Both the position numbers and the translations under genes were made by a program. Positions 13,031-23,340 of a DNA stretch of 64,000 bases are shown in pieces (positions within the stretch are counted from its first letter, which is position 1; each line of letters starts with the position of its first letter). The DNA comes from Chrysaora quinquecirrha (lineage: Eukaryota > Cnidaria > Scyphozoa > Semaeostomeae > Pelagiidae), in NCBI GenBank assembly GCA_014526335.1, contig JACTAT010000010.1:703490-767489 (forward strand), in the 5' to 3' direction. The notes beneath the pieces were generated by a model that made no database searches, was not told the origin of the DNA, and was given only the letters and a program-made list of their open reading frames with translations.

Positions 13031-13530
13031 TTATGCCGTAGCTTCTAATAATAATAATGATTATAATAATAATAATAATTCTATATTTTTACAGGTCACC
13101 AGAATTCAGCTTAAATACCTGCTATCACTCTGGCACCTGTGTAAAAAAGTAGAAATTTCCTAAGTCAAGCTTAAAAGGTAAAAAATCTAAAAATTTAAAA
13201 ATATACACGATTTATCAGTTAGAATGTTCTCTTAGTTTAGTTTTAAAAGTTAATAATGATTTTTCAGTTTTTAGCTCATTCGGCAATTTGTTGAAGAAGA
13301 AGGCTCCTTGAAATTGAACGCTTTTCCTGAAGGCCTGAAGTTTTGTCTTCGGAAGTTTCAAGTTAATTGCATCACCTCTGGTTATTTTTCCATGATTAAT
13401 TTTTTAAGATAATCTTTTAATATATCTAGTGTTAACTCATTTACACACTTGTATGCAAACAGTGCTGCTTTTCTGTGTCTTTCTGACTGTAATGATGGCC
13501 ATCAACCTGAAGAGGTTTTCCGAAATGCGG
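13031..13530 (-). mobile_element. LINE 3' fragment (RT C-terminus, TTA tail)
   Basis: On the minus strand the conserved C-terminal tail of a CR1/L2-type ORF2 can be read through a few frameshifts. 'RHRKAALFAYKCVNELT' lies near 13430-13485, and 'FRKSVQFQGAFFFNKLPNEL' then a Lys-rich end lie near 13240-13330. A non-coding 3' end follows and finishes in (TTA)n at about 13047-13080. The fragment is cut off at its upstream side next to the left TIR of the big element at 13583. Confidence 0.65.
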
Positions 13531-13587
13531 CTATCTGTAAAAGGGGAACAGGGAATCGAGAAACGGGGAATCGGGGAACGGGGAATC

Positions 13588-13611
13588 GGGGAATATGACG
13601 TCATATTCCCC
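13588..13611. promoter_or_regulatory. 24-bp perfect palindrome with CRE core (left)
   Basis: The sequence reads ggggaatatgac followed by its exact reverse complement. Its centre is TGACGTCA, the consensus cAMP-response element bound by CREB/ATF bZIP factors. The identical palindrome sits at 23788-23811 in the other arm. The position at the extreme ends of the element fits either a transposase binding site or a promoter/enhancer element. The function is inference. Confidence 0.6.
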
Positions 13612-13676
13612 CTTTTCTCAATCTGTAAAAGGGGGAACGACAACAAATTGTTTTTGCATTCCCCGATTCCCCGGAG

Positions 13677-13727
13677 AATCTGTAAAAGGGGGAATCTGTA
13701 AAAGGGGGAATCTGTAAAAGGGGGAAT
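13677..13727 (+). repeat. Subterminal 16-bp tandem repeats (left)
   Basis: Three consecutive copies of 'aatctgtaaaaggggg' lie here, with one further isolated copy at 13620-13635. The mirror array is at 23671-23727. Repeated subterminal motifs in both arms of a DNA transposon are usually transposase binding sites. That role is inferred. Confidence 0.75.
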
Positions 13728-14056
13728 GTTGCAGATAATGACGTTATTAATTCAATTTTAAGGTGCCAAATACCATTGATGATAGCATGTTACGTTGGCA
13801 CTCCATGTTAGAAAGGCTATCTATATAGAAAATCCATTTAGCTATTTATATAGAAATCCAGTCAATGCTGGCTGTTTTATAATTCAATTTGACTTGTTTT
13901 CTCTAACGATTCCCCTAAAATTCCGTAAAATCCTCTGTCTAAAAATGATTGCCGGAAATAGCATGTAATTCTAGTCGCTCGTTTGTCTGCTCTGAGCTTC
14001 AACACGTGTGGCCTTCCCTGCGTTTTTCTGTGATGGACTAAGTGCTTTTTGGAAAA

Positions 14057-14204
14057 ATGGCTCTGAATAAAGTCATTCAGAGTCCCAAAAATTAAATCTA
14101 AAGACGATTGTTTTGAAACCTTCAAATGGAAAGATGTCGTTCGGGAAGAGGAGATTGGACGTGGCAGTTTTGCAACAGTTTATGGTGGCACATTTGTCGT
14201 GTCA
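14057..14204 (+). pseudogene. Orphan 5' fragment of the kinase gene (left TIR)
   Basis: This is the copy, in the left arm, of the start of the kinase gene at 23340. The ATG is at 14057 but a one-base insertion ('aataaag') shifts the frame soon after. Further in, the kinase frame is well preserved and includes a normal glycine-rich loop (EIGRGSFATVYGG), which is scrambled in the right arm. The fragment stops at the TIR border within the N-lobe. It has no downstream kinase sequence, so it exists only because the TIR overlaps the gene. Confidence 0.8.
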
Positions 14205-14527
14205 CCTAGTGTCCTTCCTTTTATTTTTCGGTTTCATGTTAAGGTGGTACATGTAAGAAATTTAGGAAACGCCCTTCATGTTAAAATTCAATTTGGTTTT
14301 AAGGTGGCACAACATGTAAAAATATGGAAAACACCGTTTGTTTCGAACTGTGATTTTTATATCATGGAAACAGGTAAAAATGCTAACAAGCTGTAGAAAC
14401 CGAAGGATCACATATAAGTATCGAAAGTACAAATTTCAACAGAACTAAAGGTTGTCAATAAACATGTTAAATAGATATTTGCTATAAAAATGATGATGTA
14501 TGTTAATAAAATAATTTCTTCAAATGA

Positions 14528-17500
14528 TCAGACGCCAGATGAAAATGCCCATCCAAATTCAGACGCTAGCCTTTCAAAGTGTGGCTGCTGTAGGTATGGA
14601 ATGAATTCAGCGGGAACATGCAAGAATGCTGGGTTAAAGAAGGTGTATTTTGCTTGAATACACCTGATTCTAAGATGGAAATGAATGTTCTGCGGTTCAG
14701 CTGAGAACACAAGATCATCCGTGTTCCTGTCTCTGTACTGGCGAATGTCACGATAAACAACTATCAGATCATCGGGGACCTTGACAGGAGGATTTTCTAT
14801 GTCTCCTCTGCAGCCATAACATTTGGATACACGTGAGCCTGCGACCCATTTTAAAGAAAATTGACCGAGTTGTAATTCATTCTGCCTTTGCTGCATTTCA
14901 TAAGCAAAGTTGTTGTTATGATGCATCTGCAGTTGCGGAACAGCCATACCAGGATCTGGCAAATGCACTGGTGTATTGTTGAAGCTCGCTCTGGTAGCTG
15001 GTGTCGTTGGCCACGACTATCTGCTGCAAGGCTGGGTTGTGTATGTATTGGTAGTTGGGACGTTACGGACCCTAATGGATTCAGCTGTTGTCACTTCAGC
15101 AGATACAGGAACATTAATCGAATGAGGTTGGATGCCTTGATCATTAGCATTTGGAGTTGTGAGGCAATCATTCCCAAAAATACCCACCATTTCTTCAACG
15201 GGTTTCCTCTTTCTGTTGGATCTCTTACGTGTATTAATGCACGTTTTATCGCAAGAAAAAGACCCTCCTCTGCCTGGTGTTACACAGTAGACCTTGTTGT
15301 TGTTACCTGCAACAATATAGGCACCATTTGATGCTCCGGGTTGGGGAATCACCAGCCCAGGCGTTCTTAGAAGATCTGATGCCTTTTCAAACATAGTCTG
15401 AAGAATGGTGACTGGGATCACTGTAATACCACTCTCCAGTGCATTAACTGATAGCTTTTTATCTCCCGCACCTTCCTTTTCACGGCATATGTCTTCGTCA
15501 GAATCTACAGGTATTTGACGACTCCCACAGTCTAGTCCAGTTTTTCGAAACTTCATTATTTGAGCCATTCTTTGGTTGTTTGTCATCTTTCCCCATCTTC
15601 TGTCATCAACTTCCAAGTGACAAAACTCTTTCCTAACCATGTAAGGTCCTTTTCCAAAAACTGCCCTGTCTTTATTTCGAAACTGCATGCGAATGATTTC
15701 ATGGATGCTCTCGATAAATTCATGGGGCTTTTGTCTATCGTAACTTTGCGCATTTTTTATTAGAAGTTTGCCGATTCTGTATCGTTGGTAGTGAATTCTT
15801 CAGGTGGATTACCTAGTCCAGCTTCGATTCTTACTGGTTTTAAAAGGAATTCTTTCATGTCATTCGCCTGGAAGAAAAAGTTTTTGTATTAACTTGAATC
15901 CCCATATCCTTGAACACCGAACGTTACCTGAGCAATGCTCGTTTGCTGTAAGGGAATTTCCTAATGTCAGCGGGTTCATTATGTTGGGATTAATCCATAG
16001 ACGCGTTTAATGGACTTCTACCCCCCTAGAAAAGGGGAAAGGGTGTGTTGGCTATCAAAACCGGCCAAGAGAACAGACACCCCTTAAAAAGTCTCAACAG
16101 AATTGATAACAGTTTATTAATTAGTTTTGTTGAAATTTTTGTTTCTCGTTTTGCTTCTCTATTTCATTATGATCATTGATGGAATAGAAACAGCAACTGA
16201 GAAGGGAATGTTTCAAGATACTACAGTTTTATTTAAAATTTTTGTGTTCCCTCATTTTTTCGAATATCTATCGATATACTGCATATATATGAGACGTGAA
16301 AATGATTCAAGAACACTTGAATATCATTGGTCGATATGAGCATGATCCTAGATCCTAGTTACCCTTAAGACATTAAAGATATTAAGAAGCCTTCCTGGCC
16401 TTCCTAGCTTACCTTTTCTTTTGTGATCCAGTCATGGAAAGATAGCTTACTCCTTTCAGAAGTTGAGGCCTTTGTTTCTTTTCATTCCAGATGTCTTTAA
16501 GAGATTGGAGTTTATTATCGAATTCACTGACATTTTCAGAATCCACCAGACCGAAGTATTTTGTGTTATCTTCTTGCCAGCCAAAAATGTCAGCCATGGC
16601 GTCTCTTTTGAAGGCAGCATTGAGCCCTCTTCTCGTTATTTCTCGCTCAATGTTACTTTTAAAGTGAATAAAGCAGCAAAGAAATGTTGCCAGCGGAAAA
16701 TTTCGTTTAAAGCCATCAAATATGGCCTTTTCTCCATCCGTTCCACAAGCCAGAAGGGTCTCTAAAGAAGGATTTTCCAAAACGAGACGATGTGCAAATC
16801 TGGAGTAGACCTTCCAATCCCTACTTTGGTGCATCAGAAGAGGGCCAATGAAGACTGGCGATTTTCCGGTATCACGCTTCGTAAATCGAAGATTTCTGTA
16901 CGTTGTAACCGTAAGGCTGATATTTTCTTGGAAGATATTAAATGTAGGATCTACTCCATAGATGCAGAACTCTTTAGGATCCGTGCAAAAATGTTCCAGC
17001 TCTTCCAGATGGCGATCACTTGCCAGTACGACAAACAGCTCTGGGTGAACACTGCATTCCCTTATGAAAATGTCTGCTTTGTCCAACATTTTTTCTCTTT
17101 TGGCTTTTTCTAGCAGCGACCAAAACTCATCTCTCTTTGCTCTTTCACCTGTACTTGAACTGATGTCTTGGGAAGATTCTTTGGCAGATCTGCGAGCGTT
17201 ATATAGATCATTACGACCTCTTGGTAACTGTCCAAGACTTCGAGCGTTGACGACATCTCCAGCAGCAGTGTAAGCCGCATCTAAAGCAGCACCTGGCTCT
17301 TCGTCAAATCTTTTCTGGAGCCCTTCAACTGCTCTATAACACTAGGGAATAAACGAGTATACTGTTTTCCCTTTCTACTGTTGCCGTGTGGATTGATACA
17401 TAGTATTTCGTGTTCTGTGCCCTTAAAATTGTACTGAATCAATATATAGCTCCCAACCTCGCCACTTGCATCTAAAACAGAGAGAAAATTCTTTAGTAAT

Positions 17501-19214
17501 AGCAGTAAAATGTAACTGAACGAACCCTTTGGCAATCAGGCATTGCACAGTTTACTCTACACACTCCACTTAAGAATGAGACGTGATTTTTGGATTTAAC
17601 ATGGTTTCCCAATCTTAATATGTCACGGACTAAAAGTAAAGTGCATGGACTCAAAACCGAAAATAGACATTCTTGCTATTTTAAAACTGAGAAAGTTACC
17701 CGTTTTGCGCCTGCAATAGTTTGGAAGCAAAACCAGGAAGCATACCAAAGAGAAATTATGAGACAATGTAGACAGGATATTGATAGAGTTTGGTGTACCC
17801 AGTACCCAGCCTAGACTTATTATATTCTTCGTAGTCTACGCTCCTCCACACTATACCACCCCGCTCCAACTACTGAGTAAACAGCTGTATGTTGCTGTAG
17901 TTGTTAGAAGCTGTTTCCGAAAGAGTGGAAGGAAAGTAATAAGTCTAAACCCACCGCAACGCAGCGCACCGCACCGCGACGTATTCCGATAAAAGCGCAC
18001 GTGACTTTAAATGATTTATAAGTTACAAACCTGTTATTGTCGAAATTGTTCTTCGTGCACTGTCATCAGATTTGTTTATGTGGTACACTCTTTTCAGTTC
18101 AAATACATTTTTGCAAGCACAGTATTCACTTTTATTCACAGAGTGAAAATTTTCAACCTCACTGCCTTTGGTTTCAGCATAAAAGTAGCCCTTTGGTGAT
18201 CCATTATGCTTCCACAATCCCATGTCATCGCATTTCAAGTCTTTCCAGTGAACAAAGCTTTCACGGTTGGCAAGAAAGGACACGTTGTTTGCAACATTGA
18301 CCGGAGGTGAAACACAAAGATATTCTCTGTCGTATTTTCCAAGCAGAATCTTTACAATTTCTACGCATTCGTAAGGCGTCTTGTTCCATGAAAATACCGG
18401 AGTGAAAGAGTCTCCTCTGTATGGAGTTCCATCAGGTGTAACTTTGGAATGATTTTCGAATGCACCTGTGTTTCTAAAATGGGAATGCGTCAATCTTTAG
18501 AACGAAATCCAAATTAAACAATGTACATGGACAGTAAAATTGACGTAAGCTGGGCGTTTTGGCCCCCTCCCCCCCAGTCATCTCAGCTCCTATTAGCCTG
18601 ATTGAGATGAAACTTGGTAGACTTGTTCAAATATCCAATTAATTAAAGCTATTGTTTGCTAATTATTCACGTGACAAGTGATAAAATCTTCTGACTGCAG
18701 CAAAAACACTCACATGATATATCAAATGATGGCTTTTACCAAGAAAAGTCCAACTGTGGTTGTTTAAGTCATGTCCGAAAAATATTGACAGAGATATAGC
18801 AAATTAAATGAAAATTTGCTACACTTGCTTCCAAATAAGGGCATTTTCTTGTTTCCCTAATAAATTTTAGGAAACGTCATGACCCTGCTACCCCTATTGG
18901 TGAGCTGCTCTAGATGATATATGAGCAAATGTAGAAGGGGGCTCCAAATGCCACCCTGCACCTATGTAGGATAGAGAGGTTATCAGTAAACCCAAGCCCA
19001 GCGTGTAAATAGCACATGCACGCTAATCGTTTTGAAGCATTTTATTTGTTGGTAAATTTAAAATAGTTTTAGATTTTTACCTTTTAATGCTTTCACAACT
19101 GGAGGGCAATGTTTCATGTGGATCTACGCAAATAATGCTGTCGTTGCTGATGCTGCTGCTGGAATCGATTCCTTCACTGAGTATACTGTCCACAATTTTC
19201 ATCTCTTCAGTCAT
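14528..19214 (-). pseudogene. MULE-type transposase with SWIM remnant, spliced, broken
   Basis: Four exons can be traced. Exon 1 is 19214-19081 (donor GTAAAA). Exon 2 is 18473-18031 (acceptor ATTTTAG, donor GTTTGT). Exon 3 is 17471-16413 (acceptor CTGTTTTAG, donor GTAAGC). Exon 4 is 15867 to 14528 (acceptor CTTTTTCTTCCAG). Joins 1-2, 2-3 and 3-4 keep phase. Exon 3 carries the MULE DDE core: 'YGVDPTFNIF' (first Asp), 'GTDGEKAIFDGF' (second Asp), 'FLCCFIHFKSNIERE'. Exon 4 carries 'AYIVAGNNNKVYCV...FSCDKTC', the front half of a SWIM zinc finger, and a C-terminal CYGC domain ending 'ASEFGWAFSS'. Lesions are frameshifts near 17320, 16450 and 15755, an in-frame TAG at 15019-15017, and the absent CxH half of the SWIM finger. 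The domain order matches SWIM/MULE proteins I recall as abundant in cnidarians. It would supply the element's transposase. Confidence 0.8.
18545..18960. mobile_element. Possible small TIR element in transposase intron 1
   Basis: 'gggcgttttggccccctcc' near 18550 and, in inverse orientation, 'aagggggctccaaatgcc' near 18936-18953 are imperfect inverted repeats about 400 bp apart. They lie within the intron between exons 1 and 2. No TSD was found. Confidence 0.3.
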
Positions 19215-20424
19215 TGCTCAGACTTGATTGTTTTTGGGGGTATCTAGCCACTGGGTCCTAAACATCTAAACTACTATTGAGGTGGTCTCAACATTGAATA
19301 TTGTTTGCCAACTCAAGCTCGAATTTTCGCATTGGAGATCTTTGGTTGCCTTACTCCTTCCTAACTTACTTTTTGTCGATACAATTTAAACATTACCCTA
19401 CCAAATGACTTACCAATTAGAATTTCTCAAATTTTGCCCGATTTTGATGTTTCAAGGACCTCACAACTGTCACTGGCATCTGATTTTGAAGAAGACGATT
19501 CTGACCAACTCTTTTCTGGGCTGTCTGTGAACAGCTCGGACAATGCAGCACTTGCCTCGGCCCAATTTACCCCGGATCTCTTTCGCTATTATCAAATGAA
19601 AAGAATAGTAGAATTAACTACAGGAGGCAGTAGCAATGTCATTTCAATGAACTGTTAATGCCGTAAGACGTGAAAGGATAAAAATGTTTATGGATCTTAA
19701 ATGAAATGGTCACTGAATAGATTTTCGAATCTAAAGTAGGAGATTAGTGTGTCCCAAAAAAATAAATAAATTCGCAAAATTTGTCAGCTTTTACGCCTGT
19801 TAGCTGTTAACAATTGCGACGCAATTTATCATAACCTTAAATTCCATAATTAATATTACTTCACATTCATTCTGCGACAGTACTTACGACTGATACCATT
19901 GATACAGATCTCTTCTTTCCTTAATTCCTAACAGTATAGACAACTGGTCATACAATGACAATGAAACTATTTTTAACGTACCGCTGGTATGCTATCCTCT
20001 TCTTCACTTGTCAAAGCGATGATTTCTGAAGTATCTGATACATCATGTATACTGCAGAAGGAAATGGCAAAAGCTTATCATTATTTGATTCTGCACAAGA
20101 AAACTTTTTCTTGATGTCTATGTTTGCGCAAATGTTTGATTGAGAATCCGAATCATTTTCGGAGGAAAATAACTTTTTCATTTCAATAAAACCAAAAGGC
20201 TGTTTCTGCGTCAAAAAAATAAGTTCGCTTTCTATCTTTGAAACTTTAACTTATGTCTATAAATCTCGCTGCATCGGGGAGATGATTGGTCTTAAAAATG
20301 CAAATATTTTACATTTCCGACTGCTGTAATTCGATCTTTTTCACGTATATTTTTTCATTTATATATGTTCCTAAATATTTCGCCTCTATCAACTGATTAG
20401 TTTCTAATGTTAACTCACTGAGGA
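19215..20424. other. Unassigned interval inside the TIR element
   Basis: Lies upstream of transposase exon 1. Short ORFs on + (19434-19658) and - (20011-20214) are acidic and Ser-rich but match nothing I recognise. It probably includes the transposase promoter. Confidence 0.35.
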
Positions 20425-21225
20425 ATATTAGACGAAATAGCTCCTAAAATGGTCAAATATCCGTTCTTCCTGTACTGTTCAGGGTCTTTGAAAAACTTAT
20501 TCACAACCAACTATACGATTACTTAGACCACAATATACACTTATTTGCTAATCAATCTGGTTTCAGAGCTCTCCATAGTACAGTTACCTGCCTTTTCAAT
20601 AGCACAGATGAATGGTACGTTAACATGGATAAAGGGAACTACAATGCGATTATTTTTATTGATCTAAAAAAGGCATTTGACACTGTGGATCATGATATTT
20701 TACTATCTAAATTAAGGAAGTATGGTGTGGAAATTATTGAGCTTCTTTTGTCAATGTGCGAACCCTCCAAATGCTACAGAATCGAGCGGCTAGAATTGTC
20801 ACAAACAGCAAATTTGACACTCCAGCCACACCCTTGTTACAAAGTCTGCAGTGTCCAACTTTAAACGAAATAATAACCAGAGAAACTGCTGCAATCATGC
20901 ACAAATCGTTGCACGGTCTTACACCTGAATATCTAGCTAAATTATTCACAAGAAAATCTCATCAAAAAAAAAACGAGCAATGGGCAAAAAGCTATATCCT
21001 TCCGTGGAGCTAAACTTTGGAATAATCTTACATATGATTGTAAACATGCACCTACCCTTGCCACTTTTAAAAGAAGACTTAATGATATTTTTTAACAATG
21101 TGTACATTATGTATTTCTATTGTATATTGAATTTTATATAAAAAAAGGTAGCACGGCCCCCTGAAAAGCAATCCTTTAGGACTGATGGGGTTACCGTGGT
21201 TAAATAAATTTAGATTAGATTAGAT
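20425..21225 (+). mobile_element. LINE copy with internal deletion
   Basis: The plus strand reads a CR1/L2-type reverse transcriptase ('FEKLIHNQLYDYL', 'FANQSGFRALHST', then motif A 'IFIDLKKAFDTVDHDIL' at 20650-20695). It then jumps near 20755 to the ORF2 C-terminus ('MLQNRAARIVTNSKFDTPA'). The thumb-proximal region and the YADD catalytic motif are missing. The 3' end has 'gcacggccccctg...ggggttaccgtgg' and ends in (TTAGA)n at 21208-21224. The same 3' end signature occurs in the LINE at 53776-54489, so both belong to one family. It is inserted between the two genes of the TIR element. Confidence 0.8.
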
Positions 21226-21514
21226 AGTGAAGGAGAGGGCAAAATGATTATAATGGCCAGGTATTGTTATCCATTGGTACAAAAAAAAAAATAGTCCAGT
21301 TGAACCGTTGTTATTTCCCTTTCTATTTGCATTTAATTCCTGCCTCCTTACTTCTTAGTATTGTCATTTTTAACGTTTTCTAGATAGAGTGCAGTTTATA
21401 AGGATATGGTCACAGGGAAACCCAAATTTTGGTTTTTTTAATGTTTTGTTTGTTAAGGGTAGAAAGGTTAGTATAAACAAATTATTAGAGTCAACTTTGT
21501 ATTTAGGCAGAAGG
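21226..21514. other. Downstream region of the kinase-protease gene
   Basis: About 290 bp between the LINE tail and the end of the protease frame. No further coding sequence is recognisable. It probably holds the 3' untranslated region of the minus-strand gene. Confidence 0.3.
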
Positions 21515-23340
21515 TCAACACAGTGATCTTACCGAGATGAATGAAAGGTCTTCCTCTTTATCTTGCTTTGAAACTACATTAATAACTGACAAGGACTGGC
21601 CTGCTTCGACTTTAACTTTGGCATATTCAAGACGTTTCCATAACCAAATGCAAGCAGTATAACATGATCTTTCTACATTTTCTTGAACACGAATATGGGC
21701 ATTTCCATTACCATCCAGATCTTTGCTTATTGAATGCGTGTCAATGATAAATAAATTCCCTTCAAAGTATCCCACAACCAAGGAGTATGGCTCGCAGATG
21801 AATAACGATGTGAACATTTTTCTCTTTGCGCAGAGCTCTTTGATCTTCTCCACAAGTTTCTCACGACTGCAACTTTCAAACACGCCATCTTTGTAGGGAA
21901 GCTCTTCCGAAACTTCAAGTAGGCTTGCCAAATGCTGGTTGTTTTCCATTATAGATTACGCCTCCATTAAGGTATAAAGCCTTTCTATTGAGCGACAAGG
22001 GTTCAGTTTATTAGGGTATTCTTCAATGATCGTTTCTACAATTTTCGGAAATGATTGCATTTCAAAAGAATCTCCTTCAAAAGAAAACGTATTCAGAAGC
22101 TCATCGCATATCTTTATTCCCAAGAAAACACATGCATTCGTACCATCATTGGCAACGGCGTTTCGGGGAACAGATATTCCTGTTTCAGAAAATTATTCTG
22201 CACATTTGCTGTCACTAGCAATCATAGCACTGCCCTGAAAAATTTCTAGATTGTATATGTCACAGGGCACAGTCTGAAGGGCATCATTCATGAATTCGGC
22301 AATTGTATCAATCCTGACAAATCTCTTTGTCTTATCGAAGTGGGTAGCGTAGGCAGCTAGCTCTACCAGGTCATGCCAGTCTGTCGCTTGCTTCATTGCG
22401 TGTTTAGTTGCAGGTTTTGGAGCGACTCTTTGTCGTACAAGATCTTCAAGAACAGCCCGGGAATCAGCCGTCGGGCTGGAAACAAGAGCATCGTTGATTT
22501 CTTCAGCATATGGATAAGAAATTGAAGGATTAACAATAACGAAAAGCACCATCCCTAGTGCCCAGACATTGATTGCTTTAAGATCTTGAAGATCGGCCGT
22601 TGCTGGGCATAGTTCAGGAACAAGAATTTCGGGAGACATAAACGCTGGGCTCCCTTTGTAAAAAAAAAAGACTTTAGAGGCAGCTAGAGTTTGTGTTTGT
22701 ATTAAACGAGAACGACTCTCACCAAGATCTGTAATTTACATATAATTGGTGGTTTGTTGCTTTGTCATTTCTCTATAAAACCTTCAGCATGTAATACTGA
22801 GTATTCTTCACTCCCAACTAATATATTTGCGGGCTTTAAGTCCCTGTGAGCAATGTCTTTCTCCTGAAGGTATCTGATCCCAGCAATGACATCCTTTGCA
22901 ATTACCATCGGAACATGTTCGAAACCCTCAAAATCGTATTTACAGTCTGCATGTTGCAAAACTTGCCCAAGAGAATTCGTTACCTTGTTGTCTCCAAATG
23001 CTTGAAAGGAAAAGGCTACATATTCTTGCATCAACGCTAATCACGGAGATGTAGTTGCTCCTAAAAATTTCACAATGTTATCATGTCGAGCAAGGTTGTG
23101 AAGAAGCTTCGCCTCTTTCTTAAATTCCTTTTCGCATCCATTTATATCATTGATTACCTTCAGGACGACGCTCCGTCTTTCCAGAGATGACACGACAAAT
23201 GTGCCACGATAAACTGTTGAAAAAACTGCCACGTCCAATCTCCTCTTCCCGAACCGAACGACATCTTTCCATTTGAAGGTTTCAAAACAATCGCCTTTAG
23301 GTTTAATTTTTGGGACTCTGAATGACTTATTCAGAGCCAT
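21515..23340 (-). pseudogene. Protein kinase-cysteine protease fusion, intronless, broken
   Basis: One reading frame of about 608 codons starts at ATG 23340-23338 inside the right TIR. The kinase part has the VAIK-like lysine (VVLKV), the alphaC glutamate (KKEAKLLHNL), 'HRDLKPANILV' (Asp at 22840-22842), a DLG variant of DFG (DLGESRS), 'MSPEIL' for APE and 'INVWALGM'. The same frame then enters a second domain with 'NDGTNACVFLGIKI' (Cys codon 22130-22132) and, 132 codons later, 'LFIIDTHSISKDLDGNGN' (His codon 21734-21736). That arrangement resembles papain-like OTU/herpes-tegument-type (C76-like) deubiquitinase domains. Lesions are TGA at 23043-23041, TGA at 22767-22765, TAA at 22195-22193, TAA at 21958-21956, a one-base loss near 22732, and a paired +5/+1 insertion that scrambles the glycine loop near 23220-23262. 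No splice sites are needed. The protease assignment is by motif only. Confidence 0.8.

Larger units (their letters stand above)
13583..14204 (+). repeat. Left terminal inverted repeat, about 622 bp
   Basis: This arm is the reverse complement of 23188-23816 with scattered substitutions and small indels. From the outside inward it has a 24-bp perfect palindrome at 13588-13611, a single 'atctgtaaaaggggg' unit at 13621, three tandem copies at 13677-13725, an AT-rich middle, and then the first coding segment of the kinase gene (14057-14204). Complementarity ends abruptly after 'gtcgtgtca'. The short ORFs seen across it on either strand are by-products. Confidence 0.9.

Noticed and set aside
13429..13701. 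Plus- and minus-strand ORFs rich in RGIG/SPIPR repeats
   Set aside because: They read through the G-rich terminal repeats of the TIR and have no independent support.
16463..17113. Plus-strand ORFs of 100 and 107 codons
   Set aside because: Antisense shadows of transposase exon 3, which has recognisable MULE motifs on the minus strand.
21515..22192. Integration of a herpesvirus-like sequence
   Set aside because: Only a motif-level resemblance to tegument-type proteases, in frame with a kinase in a DNA transposon. No other herpesvirus-like sequence is present.
22728..22770. An intron between HRDLKPANIL and the DLGE motif of the kinase
   Set aside because: The frame continues through TGA at 22767-22765 as 'KPPIICKL' and resumes after a one-base loss at DLGE. 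No consensus donor is present, so point lesions explain it better than splicing.
22193..23340. The kinase as an ordinary host gene that happens to lie here
   Set aside because: Its start lies inside a TIR shared with the other end of a 10-kb unit containing a transposase, and the gene is intronless beside a spliced neighbour. A transposon-borne gene is the simpler reading.
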